From Limnanthes douglasii subsp. nivea (taxonomy: Eukaryota > Streptophyta > Magnoliopsida > Brassicales > Limnanthaceae), in contig JAUPFV010000001.1 of assembly GCA_036936605.1 (NCBI GenBank), positions 211,899,138-211,963,137 on the forward strand: DNA of 64,000 nucleotides, read 5' to 3'. Shown here piece after piece: positions 1-10,619 of the stretch. The notes beneath the pieces were generated by a model. The model was given only the letters and a program-made list of their open reading frames with translations, was not told the DNA's origin and did not search any database. Every line of letters begins with the position of its first letter. Position 1 is the first letter of the stretch. A program made the position numbers and the translations under genes.

Positions 1-607
1 GTAACAAGAATTTTGATATATTTGATGTACCTCTTAAGAACTCACCCAAATTTTAATTATGGTCTCAATATATCTCTTTATTATCTAAAAAAATATCATA
101 ATTTTTTGAGATATTCTAAAATACACTTATTGTTTTTTAGCATCATGAAATTATAAGTGACATCACGCATGTTATTTGCAATTCGTTAAGAAATAAATAA
201 CTAAAAAAAATAACATAAGAAAGAATTTAATATTCAAAAATATATATTATATTATAGTTCCTAAAATTGGATAATGTAGATTGTGATTTCCTTAATAAAA
301 TATTTCAATACGGTTAGAATAAAAAAGGATTTTTAAAATAATTAATTATAATATTAAATAATGTTTACAAAATAGAACGCAAAAAGTTTTATTTACAAAA
401 TAATCTTACCGACACTCATGTTTGTATTTTTTCATATTTTGCTTATTACATAATATTTCTTTTCGTAAATTGTAGGTAGTATTCTGAATTACGTTTGGGT
501 TAAAATCACTGTTTTTGTAAAAATATAAAGATTTATCAAACCAACATTTTAGACCAAACTAAGAGTTTTTGTATCTTTTATATAAAAATTTACAATATGA
601 CTAGAAC
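1..607. other. AT-rich spacer
   Basis: No gene or RNA recognised. The first ~46 bases are the right part of a short dispersed repeat that begins at 31457 of the previous unit and has an inverted relative at 2152-2236. The rest is simple AT-rich sequence. Confidence 0.6.
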
Positions 608-2058
608 TAGTGGCGTAGCCAGGATCGAAACATAGTGGTGTCCTGGATTTTTTGATTATTATCAAATAAATTAAAATAAGATACAAAAGTTATAACAAAC
701 ATGATTTATATTGAAATCTCAAATATTAAGTTTTTATTGCTATAATATACATTACACAAGTAACTCAAATGTGATTAAAAAATGTAAAATAAAAACATAA
801 ATCTGAGTTAATTTTACTTGTATATTTCTCTTATTCATAGTTTAAAATTGTTGAAGGGTAGTTATGATACTAATCGTGCCACAAATATTACCAAACAATC
901 ATTAAGCTATTGATCGCTCATTCTATTTTTCAACTCCTTCACATAATTCAAACCCGAGAAAACTCGTCCAACACTCGTCGTTGCTACAAGTAAAAACAAA
1001 GCCAAAAATGGACAAAGTTATTATGTTTAATATATTATAAGTAACTTCGATATAAGGATATTTCTCCTTACAAGGTTGTGTTAGACCCCTTAAAAGGTAA
1101 ACTCTTCTTACCGAGTCTTGAAGATCTGGATGAAAGCTAGAGATTCGATCTCTTTTCCCTGGATCAGCCTCCAAATGTTCCCAATTTGAAGATTGTGCTT
1201 CAACTTCAAGTTATGGATTATTGACCACCAAAACCTGTGCTTCTAGAATATCAAGTTAATCTTGTGTCCCTCTACGGTTAACTTCACTGATTAAATTAAA
1301 GATATTCGTATTTTCTTTTCTAAATTTACTTATTTTGAAATATCTATGCATCCTATAATGACAAACATAAAAACTAAATCAATAATAAAATTTAAACTTA
1401 GCAAAGCAAAATAAAAATTAGGATTTATAGAGGTTCCATTTGCTTTGAAATTTAACTCTACGGCTCTCTATCTTAAGAAAAAATATAGATCAACCAATGT
1501 TAATCTTTATAACTAGTGAATAGTAATATAAGACACGTAGCAAAGCTTAAATTTTTAGAATTAATAACATAGAGACACAATAAATATCTTAGTGTTTGAA
1601 GCATGTAGTTAGAGTTGTCTAATCGATAGTAAAAGAGAAATTGTTCAAAAAGATTGTATCTTATAGTTAGGGTTTTCTATAAACATCATCAAATTAATAT
1701 AAATTTACATTATTTTTTAAATCAACATATCTATTTATACGAAAATCATACAGATTTATATTATAAATTCGAAAATAAATAATATATCATAAAAATTTAT
1801 ATCAAATTTATATATAAATTTATATTACTTAAATATATTAGAGTTTTATATATAATAAATAATAAATTATATATTTACATTAAAATAATAAATAATAAAT
1901 ACATAACTTAATTTAGACATTAAGTAGTAGCCAAGTCTCTAACCCAAGATCAGTGGGCTCATGAATTGGCTTTTTACAATCCTATTACTAAAGATATATT
2001 TTAATTAAATCTGGTGGGTTTCTAAGACCCCACATCCACCCACCTGGCTCCGGCTCTA
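608..2058 (-). mobile_element. hAT-like DNA transposon, internally deleted
   Basis: The ends are imperfect inverted repeats: TAGTGGCGTAGCCAGG at 608 and, on the other strand, TAGAGCCGGAGCCAGG ending at 2058 (13 of 16 match). The GGCGNAGCCAGG style is common at the ends of plant hAT-type elements. A fragment of a ZMYM1/DUF4371-type transposase (923-1174, minus strand) lies inside. The remaining interior is AT-rich and non-coding, so most of the transposase is gone. I could not find a convincing 8-base target duplication: the flanks actagaac and gagctaac share only their last three bases. The superfamily call rests mainly on the transposase fragment. Confidence 0.6.
923..1174 (-). pseudogene. 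hAT-type (ZMYM1/DUF4371-like) transposase N-terminal fragment
   Basis: An 83-codon reading frame. The segment DPGKRDRISSFHPDLQD, followed by VRRVYLLRGLTQP, matches the conserved start of plant zinc-finger MYM-type hAT transposases (pattern DPGxRxxIxxYxPNxxDxVRRxYxxxGPxQP). This part normally precedes a TTF zinc finger and the RNase H-like catalytic core. Neither the finger nor the core is present: the frame drifts after about residue 45 and ends at residue 83, while the full proteins exceed 600 residues. It cannot be an active transposase. It lies inside the element at 608-2058, which supports the assignment. Unit 2 has an identical copy. Confidence 0.6.
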
Positions 2059-2310
2059 GAGCTAACACATAATATCTAAACCTGTTTAGTATAAACTAAT
2101 ATTTAAATATTGAATACCATCTATAAATATTCATATATATTAACATTATACGGTGAATTTTTAAAGGGTACATCAAATATTTCAAAATTCTTGTTAGATA
2201 CATCAAACTTCCATAATTCTAATAGGTGTATAAGATTCTTAGAAGTACTCTATAATTAAAAAACTAAGTTTAATCACCTTATTTTTTTTCAAAATATAAT
2301 TCTTATTACC
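2059..2310. repeat. Short dispersed repeat, minus copy at 2152-2236
   Basis: Positions 2152-2236, read on the minus strand, resemble 31457-31541 on the plus strand over about 85 bases (roughly 80% by eye). Shared stretches include acaagaattttga and atttgatgtacc. This is probably a small non-autonomous element or fragment. The rest of the interval is AT-rich with no gene seen. Confidence 0.65.
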
Positions 2311-3193
2311 TCACCACCACCACCAAGAAAACGACCGCCACCGCCACGGCTGGCACCACCACCACCGGCGGTAGACCACTACGGCCGCCGCCTGTACCAC
2401 CACCACCATAAGCACCACCACCTTCACCTTCACCAACACAACCACCACCACCGGCGGCAGACCACCACGACCACCATCACCACAACCATCACCACCGGCG
2501 GCGGACCACCACCACGACCACAATCACGGCCGCCGCCACCACCAGCATGACCACTGCCGCCGCCGGCACCACCACAACCACCACCACTACCACCACCTCG
2601 ATAACGTCCACCACCAGCGCCGCCGCCGACACCACCACAACCACTACCTCGATAACCACCATCACCGGCGACAGACCACCACGATAACCACCACCATCGC
2701 CGCTGGCACCAACACCACCACCACCAGTACCACGACCACCAGCACGACCACCAAGACTACCACCGAGACCGCCGTCGCCGCCGCCACGGCTACCACCACC
2801 ACCACCACGACTACGACGACGGCCACCACCGGCGACAGACCACCACGATCACCACCAGCACCACTACCACCACCACCACCAAGACCACCACCACCACCAC
2901 CACCACCGGCGGACGACCACCACGACCACCATCACGGCCACCACCACCCCGACCGCCGCCGCCGCCAGCACCACCACTACCACCCCCGCGATCACGACGA
3001 CCACCGCCACCACGACCACTAAAACCACCACCGAGACCACCACCGTCGGTACCACCACAACCACAACCACCACTATTAGTGGCGGACCACCATGACGACC
3101 ACCACCACCACCGCCGCTACCACTGCAGTCGCCGCCACGACCACCACCACCTTCAGTTGCGGACCACCACTACCACCGCCGGCACCACCACAC
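2311..3193. repeat. GC-rich CCA/CCG triplet block (~880 bases)
   Basis: An abrupt switch from AT-rich sequence to almost pure CCA, CCG, CGA and GCC triplets, and back again at 3193. A landmark resembling CCGGCGRCAGACCACCACGA recurs irregularly (near 2362, 2455, 2500, 2669, 2836, 2912, 3083 and 3160), so the block is a layered minisatellite rather than one simple repeat. All six frames contain stops. The open stretches on the minus strand are only poly-Val or poly-Trp by composition, although another minus frame gives Gly-rich GGX patterns, so descent from a glycine-rich protein exon is possible but unproven. Unit 2 differs at 2424 and 2967. Confidence 0.9.
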
Positions 3194-4470
3194 TCTATTA
3201 AGAATAAGAGTAATAAGACTGTTATTTGTTATGAATAACAGTAGTAGGAAGGTTACTATAATAGGAATAACAATAATAAAATGTTATTCTTGGTACTTCA
3301 ACGAACGAAAATCATTTATATAATTTATTTTTTATAAAAGAATTTTCTAAGTGGTTTAAATTAACAAAAATAAATTTTGTTATACATTAAAAAATACTAA
3401 AACTAATTAATAATCATACTGTTTATTACTTTGGCCAATTCCCTACTAAGAGAGAAAACTAATTAGTAGATTAAAAACTAATTATTCATAATATTGTTTT
3501 TCTCCAAAAATAGAGAGAAAAAAAAAGTCAACGACATAATTAGAAATATAAAAACCTTGCTAACAAGTTACATGAGAAATTTAAATAAAATAATAATGAT
3601 CTTAAACGGTTTTATTATTTGGTATATCTGTTTTCGAGTATTTATAATAGATTATAGGTCATTTTTGTCATTATAAATTAATAAAACATATAATTAGAAT
3701 TTCTAAACTATCATGCACACTTAATAAGAAATACTCATACTAAGGGACGCCAAATAAGAATTATTAACGTTTTCGAATATTTAATAAGAAATAACCCAAT
3801 AATATAACCGTTGAAGATCATTATTATTTTATCATACAATTATTATTATTTCCAGTGGGCCTCATTTTGTCTAATTCTTAATAAGTGCATTTAATTGTAT
3901 GATAATTCTATAAGAGGCGTTTTATTTCCTTATTGACAAATTTACCGTTAATTTACGCTAACCCATGTACCTCAGCCTTCAAATAAGTCGAAACTGAATA
4001 CTTTTTTTTTCTTCATCTCACTCTTCAAACAACTTGAAACGAAGTACTTTTTTTTTTCTTCATGTCACTCTTCGATCTGGACCTCAGGTTTTTATTTATC
4101 TTTTTTTCTCAATAGATTCGAAGTTTTTTGTTCTTGAATGATTTATTTTGTTGATTTTTAATGATTTGGTGATATATTGTTAGGGGTTTTTTAATCATAT
4201 AAATATATATTGTTAGAATCATATTATAGATTAACATGTTTTTGTGTTGAATTAAATCTAATTTCCAAATGATTTTCAAATTAATAGTCATATATTATTC
4301 AGATCATTGTCTGGTGATACTTTATGTATGTGTTTAGTTTAGATTACAAATTCTTGTATAGTATTATTATTGTATAGTATTATATTATGTTAAGAATTTT
4401 TTTTATTAATAGATAAATTATAGATCGAATCGGTATTCAATCCCAAAGGAGATAAAATAGTTAAATGGTA
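3194..4470. other. AT-rich spacer with a small hairpin
   Basis: No gene recognised. It contains a perfect 13-base inverted repeat (3829-3841 and 3893-3905, ttatcatacaatt) with a 51-base loop. The loop carries a motif (gtgggcct, then taattcttaataagtg) resembling one at 31389-31420, so both may come from the same small MITE-like family. T-runs and AT-rich sequence fill the rest. Unit 2 differs at 3251 and 3987. Confidence 0.5.
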
Positions 4471-4605
4471 TTGATTAAATGCATAAGACATTTTCTTTTT
4501 CCTGATACAACCCGTAACTACTATTTAGTGGTGTCTTCTGGGAAAATAAACTTGTACGCGGAATTGCTTTTCCAAAATCTTTTTTTGTAGTTGGAGTGGT
4601 GGAAA
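4471..4605. repeat. Dispersed repeat, copy A
   Basis: About 120 bases similar to 26502-26618 in the same orientation. Shared landmarks are ttgattaaatgcataagaca, ataaacttgtacgcg and ttttccaaaa. The minus strand reads similarly in both copies (here GFGKAIPRTSLFS-like, there GFGKRMSRTSLFA), which hints at a once-coding source. The family is not recognised. Confidence 0.6.
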
Positions 4606-5114
4606 CCTTATAAAAAGATCGTTTAGATCCCAGTCATAAGAAGTTATATCTCAAATCTAAGTCGAAAAAATGAGGTTAAGTTTGGTTTTAAATGGATAGG
4701 TTTGGTGAAACCAACACAAAAACTAAATCTTAAGACATTCAATGTTTCTATGAAAAAATAAGATATTGTGCGGTTTTAGAAACATTTCCCTATTATGAAG
4801 CTTTGAATTAAATGAATAATAGGTTTTCAAATTATCAAAATGATATGGTTTATTGCGAATATAAACTACATGTCAATGAAGCATGGAGTTGAAAGTCTGA
4901 TTGAAAGTGAAAAATTCTTTGAGTTTGTTATCGCTCGATCGACTTATTATCGAATATAATGAAGTGGAAATTTGTTGTTCGATGCCATAAAGTCTGCCAA
5001 AAACATTGTGACGACAAATATTTGGAGTTAGGGGTTGTTATATTTCATAAGCATACGTAGAATACTAAAATGGGATAATATCTAGTGTACGAAGTCGCAT
5101 ATTTGTTGTGCTCG
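4606..5114. other. AT-rich spacer left of the copia element
   Basis: No gene, RNA or repeat recognised. It ends in the target site GTTGT (5115-5119), which is duplicated on the other side of the copia insertion. Confidence 0.6.
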
Positions 5115-5119
5115 GTTGT

Positions 5120-5625
5120 AGTTAATTTTGAAGAAAGGTGGAGAGAGTAGTATAGAATAGAATATCTGTATTTGTTTTTGTTCTTTTTTTTTCTTGATAC
5201 ATTTGTGATTCCCACTGCTGCTATTTATACACAGTTAGTGCAGCAGTGATGAATCTTTTCTGTTACAACAATATTGTGGATAAGGCAGTACATTTAGTTA
5301 CAATTTATTGAATTGAGCATGTGACAAAACATTTGTGTCCAGCCTGATTAATAGCATTTGGTCACACAACTTATTCCCGTGTTATAGGCTGGGCGATGGG
5401 TTTGGATTAGCCTGGTTGGTTGGACTACTCGATGCAGGCCCAAGACTTATAAGGCTGAGAAACGACTCTTAGAACAGTCGTTTCTATAGAGAGAAGAGAG
5501 CTTCTAATCTGAACTCAAAACCCTAGACCAGCTTCTTCTGCTTAACCTTTTCTTCTTCCTGTCGCCGTCTGTTGTCATCGTTGCCGGTAACAGCCTTAGG
5601 AGAGGCTATAACTTTAGTCTTGACA
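5120..5625 (-). repeat. 3' LTR of the copia element
   Basis: 506 bases. It starts (element strand) TGTCAAGACTAAAG at 5625 and ends AAAATTAACT at 5120. It aligns end to end with 9991-10494. The last 34 codons of the RT/RNase H reading frame run into it. The interior contains tttatacaca-type AT-rich sequence that could serve as promoter or polyadenylation signal, but I cannot place either. Confidence 0.93.
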
Positions 5626-6890
5626 TCCCCCCGCAAACGAAGGGTTGAGTTTACGATACCGAGTTTGTCTCGAAGAAAAACGAATCGGGAGTGAGTCAAA
5701 GGCTTCGTCAGACAGTCGGCAAGCTGATCGTGAGAGGGGATGTATCGGATTTGTAAAGATCCTTGAAGGACCTGGTCACGAACGAAGTGAACATCGAGTT
5801 TAACGTGCTTCGTTCGTGCATGAAACACTGGGTTTGAGGCAAGGGAGCTGGCACCCAGGTTGTTACACCATATGATAGATGGTGGTGTGACTGGAAGTTT
5901 GATTTCTGTCAGAATAGAGCGAAGCCAAATCAGTTCAGAGGACAGGTTAGCCAGTGCACGATATTCGGATCCAGTGGAGGACCGTGCAACAACATGCTGC
6001 TTCTTTGAAGACCAGGAAATCAGTGACTCCTCAAAGTAGACACAATACACCCCAACACTTTGTTTGTCATCCACCGAGGAGGCCCAGTCTGCATCAGAGA
6101 ATCCATGAAGGTACAGATGGCTGGATGGTTTAATGTGAAGAACAGTCCATCGCGAGCCAGATAAGTATCTCAAAACCTGCTTCAAACATTGCCAATGTAT
6201 AGTAGTAGGCTTTTGCTGATACTGACTTAATTTGTTGACAGCAAAAGCAATATCTGGTCGGGTGTGCATGAGGTGCTGAAGAGCCCCCAGCAAGCTTCGA
6301 AATGGTGTAGGATCAGTGAGGAGCGTGCCAGATGAACTAGAGAGGTGCACCCCAGCTGCCATAGGCGTCGGAAAAGGCTTGGACATGGAGAGTCCCTGGC
6401 TTGCAAGTAAGTTGGTTATATATTGATGTTGTGTCAAATAAATGTCGGTCGGGTCACGATGAGCTTCTATTCCCAAGAATAGATGGAGTGACCCCATGTC
6501 CTTTAAGGAGAAAAGAGCATTAAGCTTGTGTATGAACTGAGTCAGACATGTAGATTGTGTCCCTGTCACTATAATGCCATCCACGTAAACCAATATTAGA
6601 ATAATAGTCGAGTGAGAGATAAAGTAAAACAAAGAGCAATCTGCTCTTGAGTTGTTGAACCCCCAACTGAGTAAGGTGTCCTTCAGTCTAGAGTACCAGG
6701 CTCTTGGAGCCTGTTTTAGCCCATACAGAGCTTTGTGGAGCTTGCACACGTGTGTAGGATACACAGAGTCTCTGAATCCCTCTGGTTGAGCCATATAGAC
6801 GTCTTCACTTAGGAAACCATTCAAAAAGGCATTGTTTATGTCTAACTGACGTACCTCCCATCCTTTAGACACTACAATAGCCAAAATCAA
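5523..6890 (-). pseudogene. Copia pol: reverse transcriptase and RNase H part (broken)
   Basis: A 455-codon frame holding most of RVT_2-type reverse transcriptase and copia RNase H. The RT palm motif with its Asp (LDINNAFLNG, residues 16-25) is present, as is LHKALYGLKQAPRAWY (51-66). The catalytic box reads YVDG (102-105), so its second Asp is replaced by Gly. In RNase H, SDADWA (265-270) and the Glu in TGSEYRAL (309) are present, but the Asp expected in the WCDN-type motif is Asn (343). The frame begins abruptly because sequence just upstream was lost and the frame shifted relative to 6865-7701. Both active sites are damaged, so no activity is expected. Unit 2 differs at residue 165 (Gln here, Glu there). 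Confidence 0.93.
5626..5634 (-). other. Polypurine tract of the copia element
   Basis: GCGGGGGGA on the minus strand, directly against the 3' LTR. This is where plus-strand DNA synthesis would be primed. Position and composition fit a PPT. Confidence 0.8.
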
Positions 6891-7701
6891 CCCCAGGGGT
6901 TTGATGAAAGCCCTTGGCTACCAACCTAGCCTTGTGTCTTTGCACAGAACCATCCATGTTGTAGCCAACTACGTTAATTTTAGGTGACCAAGGAACTAGT
7001 GTCCAGCTCTTATTGTTCATGAGAGCCTGAAACTCAGAGCTCATAGCAGCAACCCAGTGAGGATTAGTAGAAGCTTCTGAGTATTTGGTAGGTTCAAGAG
7101 TGAGAGGGATAGTAGTGGTCATAGATCCAACATAAGGTGTTTGAGGTTTAAGTGTACCATCTTGGGTTCTTGTTTTCATAGTATGGGTTTTGAGAGAGGG
7201 AGGTTGGTGTTGTGTGGAAACATGAGGGTCAAGAGGTAGTTGTATGGCTAGTGTAGGATTCATATGGAGGAAAGTGGTTGTAGTGTTAGGATGTGCTGAG
7301 TTAGGACTGAAAGGTAGTGTAGTGTCACTGTGAGAGGAAGTAGTAGTTCTGGTGTGAGATGGTGAATTGGCAGAGAGGGTAATGTGGGTGTCATGATTTT
7401 GTGTAGTGTGGGAAGTGACCTTACCTTGAGAGGAACTAGGAGTTGAGGAGATTGTCTGGTCAGAAGAGTCATGAGACTGAGTTACAGTAGAGGATAGATC
7501 ACCATTAGTCACAAGAGAGGTGGGCAGATTAGGAAACCAAGTATGAGAAGTTGGAATTGACACAGACTCAGACTGTTGACCATAGAAAGTACTTGATAGA
7601 AAAGGGAATTCCCTTTCATTGAATATGACATTTCTAGACACATAAACCCTATTTTTGGGATCCAAACAGATATAACCCTTATAATGTGGACTGTATCCCA
7701 A
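6865..7701 (-). pseudogene. Copia pol: integrase C-terminus, linker and RT start
   Basis: Continues the frame of 7726-9384; only a TAA at 7726-7728 separates them. It begins with the copia-specific GYSPHYKGYICLDP region (the GKGY-type motif after the integrase core), followed by a Ser/Thr/His-rich linker (about residues 55-195) and the RT N-terminus (HWVAAMSSEFQALMNNKSW, then KARLVAKGFHQTPGVDF). A few codons usually found between NVVG and YN are missing, and the frame ends at GYCSV where the next RT segment is in another frame. Unit 2 reads Asn for Ser in the AAMSSE stretch (base 7040). Confidence 0.92.
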
Positions 7702-7725
7702 GAAAACACATTTAATAGTATGAAA

Positions 7726-9384
7726 TTAAAACTTTTGTGACTGGTAAGGCCTTAGACAACGATAACAGGCACAGCCAAATGTTTTTAGGATAAAGTAATT
7801 GGGTATTTTGTGACAGAGAAGTTCATAGGGTGATATGTGAGAGAGAACTGGTGTAGGTAATCTGTTAATGAGAAAAATGGTTGTTTGAAAAGCATGAACC
7901 CAAAACTTGTAGGGTGACCCAGATTGAGCTAGGAGAGTGAGACCTGTTTCAACTAGATGCCTATGCTTTCTCTCTACCCTGCCATTTTGGGCTAAGGTGT
8001 ATGGGCATGATCTCTTAAGTATGAATCCATTTTCTTGAGCAAAAGAGTGAAAGGGTCTGTATTCACCACCCCAATCACTCTGGACAACTTTGATTGATCT
8101 GTCAAATTGTTTCTCAACAAGTGTTTTGAATGTTTTGAATGTGTTGAACACTTGGCCTTTATCTTTTTGGGGATAAAACCAAGTATATCTTGTGTGGTCA
8201 TCAATGAAAATAACATAGAATCTGTGTCCCTCTGAAGAGACAACAGGAGAAGGACCCCATACATCTGTGTGTATGAGATCCAGAACATTAGATGCATTGG
8301 ACTTAGACACAGAATAGGGCAAACTGTGAGACTTTCCTAATTGGCAAGCCTCACAAAAACTCATTTCATTCTTTCCAGTGGTAGTGAGATTACAAAGCTT
8401 TAGAACATAGTTCAAAGTGTTTAGATATGGATGGCCAAGCTTCCTATGCCATCCATCTTTTAGGAAATTGGAAACATTAACATGAACATTGGACAGAAAA
8501 GCTTTAGGTGAACTAGAGGAGATCTGACTTTCTTGTGACTTAGGATGGCTGTCCAATCTGTATAGCCCATTCTCAGACATCCCTCTGAGAAGAATAATCC
8601 ATGTGTCCTTGTCCTTTACAAAGCAAAAACCACTATGAAACTCAACAAAAAATCTGTTACGGTTAGTTAATTGAGAAATAGATAGTAAATTTTTGTTAAT
8701 TGAGGGTACATGTAGAACATCAGACAGATAGATAGGTGATTTAGTGCTGGAATAAAGTTTAGAGTTACCAATGTTTTTTATAGGGAGTTTTTGACCACTA
8801 CCAACCATAACACTCTTAGTACCTGTATACTCAGAGTTTTGGGTTAAGAGTCCTGAGTTGCCTGTGACATGGTGGCTAGCACCACTATCAGCAAACCAGG
8901 CATTGTCACCTGCAGTATCTTGAGTAGCAATGTAAGCTGTTTGATCACCTTCACTTTTGGTTTGCTCTGTTGGTGTATTTCCCATCACAGAAGGATCATC
9001 TCTGTAGTAGCATACTAGAGCTGAATGTCCAAATCTACTATAGATTTGACACATAGGTTTGTTCTGAAATGATCTACCTCCTCTCCCCCTGTAGTACTGC
9101 CCTCTGCCTCTGTTATTGTTAGAGTAATAGGACCTGCCTCTATATCCTCTACTCTGTCCTCTAGAACCACCATAGAATCCTCTAGTGTTGTGGTTTTGTT
9201 GTTTTCCATCTGTCTTTTGAGTAAAGTTCACTGAGGCTATGCTGACATTAGACATGTTATTTTGAATACTCAACAGTTGTTCAAGTCTGCTCTCAAATGT
9301 GAGCAGACTTGTTTGTAGATCCAGCCAACTGAGATCTTCCTTATCAGTTAGACTCACCACAATAGGTGTATACTCAGAGTCCAA
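7726..9384 (-). pseudogene. Copia gag C-terminus, protease and integrase (broken)
   Basis: 552 codons, in order: end of gag with an Arg/Gly/Tyr-rich stretch (68-104); a CCHC zinc knuckle at 112-125 whose second Cys is Tyr (CQIYSRFGHSALVC); an aspartic protease with WFADSGASHHVTG (163-175, catalytic Asp 166); the GAG-pre-integrase zinc site (His313, His317, Cys344, Cys347); and a retroviral-type integrase core with Asp374 (HTDVWGP), Asp437 (QSDWGGEY, Trp where Asn is usual) and Glu471 (NGRVERKHR). A TAA ends the frame after SQKF, while family homology continues in the same frame at 7701. The integrase triad is intact, but the polyprotein is interrupted on both sides. Confidence 0.94.
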
Positions 9385-9461
9385 GCCAGCTAGGACTTAA
9401 GTAATTAGGTCGTCCATAGATACACCACACCCAGCAAGCAGTAGATTATCAGCTATAGACT

Positions 9462-9964
9462 TCATTTGTTAAGATAGTCATGCATTGAAGAGTTACCTTT
9501 ACGAGTTCTCTGAAACTCAGATTTGAAGTAGGTAATTCTGGCTCTAGTTTGTGAGCCAGACAGCCTGCTAGCAGCTTCCCAGAGATCCTTTGCGGTCTCT
9601 TCTTCCATAAACTGGGCTGCTACATTATGAATCATGGTTGAGTACAGCCAGCCAAGGAGCAGTTGATCTTTAGCAATCCACTCTTTGTATTCAGGATTTT
9701 TACTTACATTCCCTTCAGAACTAGTGATAAACTTTCCTGGATAGGGTTTGTCCCCTGTAGTATATCCACCTAGTTTATTTCCTTTGATCATAGGAAGGAC
9801 CATAGTTTTCACAGCAGGTAGTTGTTTCTATCAAGATTAACATTGTGATTGTTGTTGTTGTTCATGGTGTGCAGGTTTGAGTTTTTGGTGCTGCTGGTGA
9901 GGTTGCTTTGAAGGATAGATCCTAGAGAGTCACAGCTAAGTGATGGAGAATCAGGATTCGTCAT
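9462..9964 (-). pseudogene. Copia gag N-terminal part (frameshifted)
   Basis: The gag start is the ATG at 9964-9962 (MTNPDSPSLS), 15 bases past the primer site. An ATG further upstream in the same frame lies inside the LTR and is not the likely start. After NNYLL the frame stops near 9810 because one base is missing. The next frame (9462-9812) resumes with the conserved MVLPMIKGNKLGGY and contains the UBN2-like core (EWIAKDQLLLGWLYSTM, FMEEETAKDLWEAAS). A second one-base loss ends it after MHDYLNK, and a TAA in the next ~80 bases separates it from 9384. Gag would form the particle. The related fragment at 24853-25062 has the first junction unbroken. Confidence 0.92.
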
Positions 9965-9978
9965 TGATGGCTTAGTGT

Positions 9979-9990
9979 GCTCTGATACCA
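9979..9990 (-). other. Primer-binding site (tRNA-iMet type) of the copia element
   Basis: TGGTATCAGAGC on the minus strand, directly against the 5' LTR end at 9991. It is complementary to the 3' end of plant initiator methionine tRNA, the usual primer for copia elements. No spacer base lies between LTR and site. Confidence 0.93.
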
Positions 9991-10494
9991 AGTTAATTTT
10001 GAAGAAAAGTGGAGAGAGTAGTATAGAATAGAATATCTGTATTTGTTTTTGTTCTCTTTCTTTTCTTGATACATTTGTGATTCCCACTACTGATATTTAT
10101 ACATAGTTAGTGCAGCAGTGAGGAATCTTTTCTGTTACAACAATATTGTAGATAAGGCAGTATATTTAGTTACAATTTATTGAATTGAGCATGTGACAAA
10201 ACATTTGTGTGCAGCCTGATTAATAGCATTTGGTCACACAACTTATTCCCGTGTTATAGGCTGGTCGATGGGCTTAGATTAGCCTGGTTGGTTGGACTAC
10301 TCGATCCAGGCCCAAAAATTATAAGGCTGAGAAACGACTCTTGGGACAGTCGTTTCTATAGAGAGAATAGAGCTTCTCATCTAAACTCAAAACCCTAGAC
10401 CAACTTCTTCTGCTTCACCTTTTCTTCATGTCGCCGTCTATTGTCATCGTCGCCGGTAACAGCCTTAGGAGAGGCTATAGCTTTAGTCTTAACA
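9991..10494 (-). repeat. 5' LTR of the copia element
   Basis: 504 bases, starting TGTTAAGACTAAAG at 10494 and ending AAAATTAACT at 9991 (element strand). About 28 substitutions and two short indels separate it from the 3' LTR at 5120-5625. The tract T9 in one is interrupted by C in the other. Confidence 0.93.
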
Positions 10495-10619
10495 GTTGTG
10501 ATCAAGTTATTAAGCTTGTCTCCATTTAGTAAAGTAGTTCACAACGACAACAAGGTATTGGTTCTTTCCAATTTCTAGATGTAGTGTGCCAACCAAATCA
10601 ATCCCCGATTTATCAAAAG

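Larger units (their letters stand above)
5120..10494 (-). mobile_element. Full-length Ty1/copia LTR retrotransposon, inactive
   Basis: A complete 5375-base element on the minus strand. It has two LTRs, a primer-binding site, gag, protease, integrase, RT and RNase H in copia order (integrase before RT), and a polypurine tract. It is flanked by a perfect 5-base target duplication, GTTGT at 5115-5119 and 10495-10499. The LTRs begin TG but end CT on the element strand, not the usual CA. It cannot move on its own: gag has two one-base frameshifts and a stop, pol has an in-frame stop, RT has lost sequence and changed frame, and catalytic residues in RT and RNase H are replaced. By eye the LTRs differ at about 28 sites plus two small indels (~5.5%), so insertion is old relative to the unit duplication. 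Confidence 0.95.

Noticed and set aside
2311..3073. Open frames of poly-Val and poly-Trp (2311-2523, 2864-3073) as genes
   Set aside because: They are translations of a CCA/CCG triplet block. All frames are interrupted and there is no start context or domain.
7992..8297. 101-codon minus frame and similar small frames inside copia
   Set aside because: Shadows of the pol frame in another register.
5120..10494. Independent copia insertions in each unit
   Set aside because: Both copies share the same target duplication, flanks, frameshifts and stops, so they come from one insertion.
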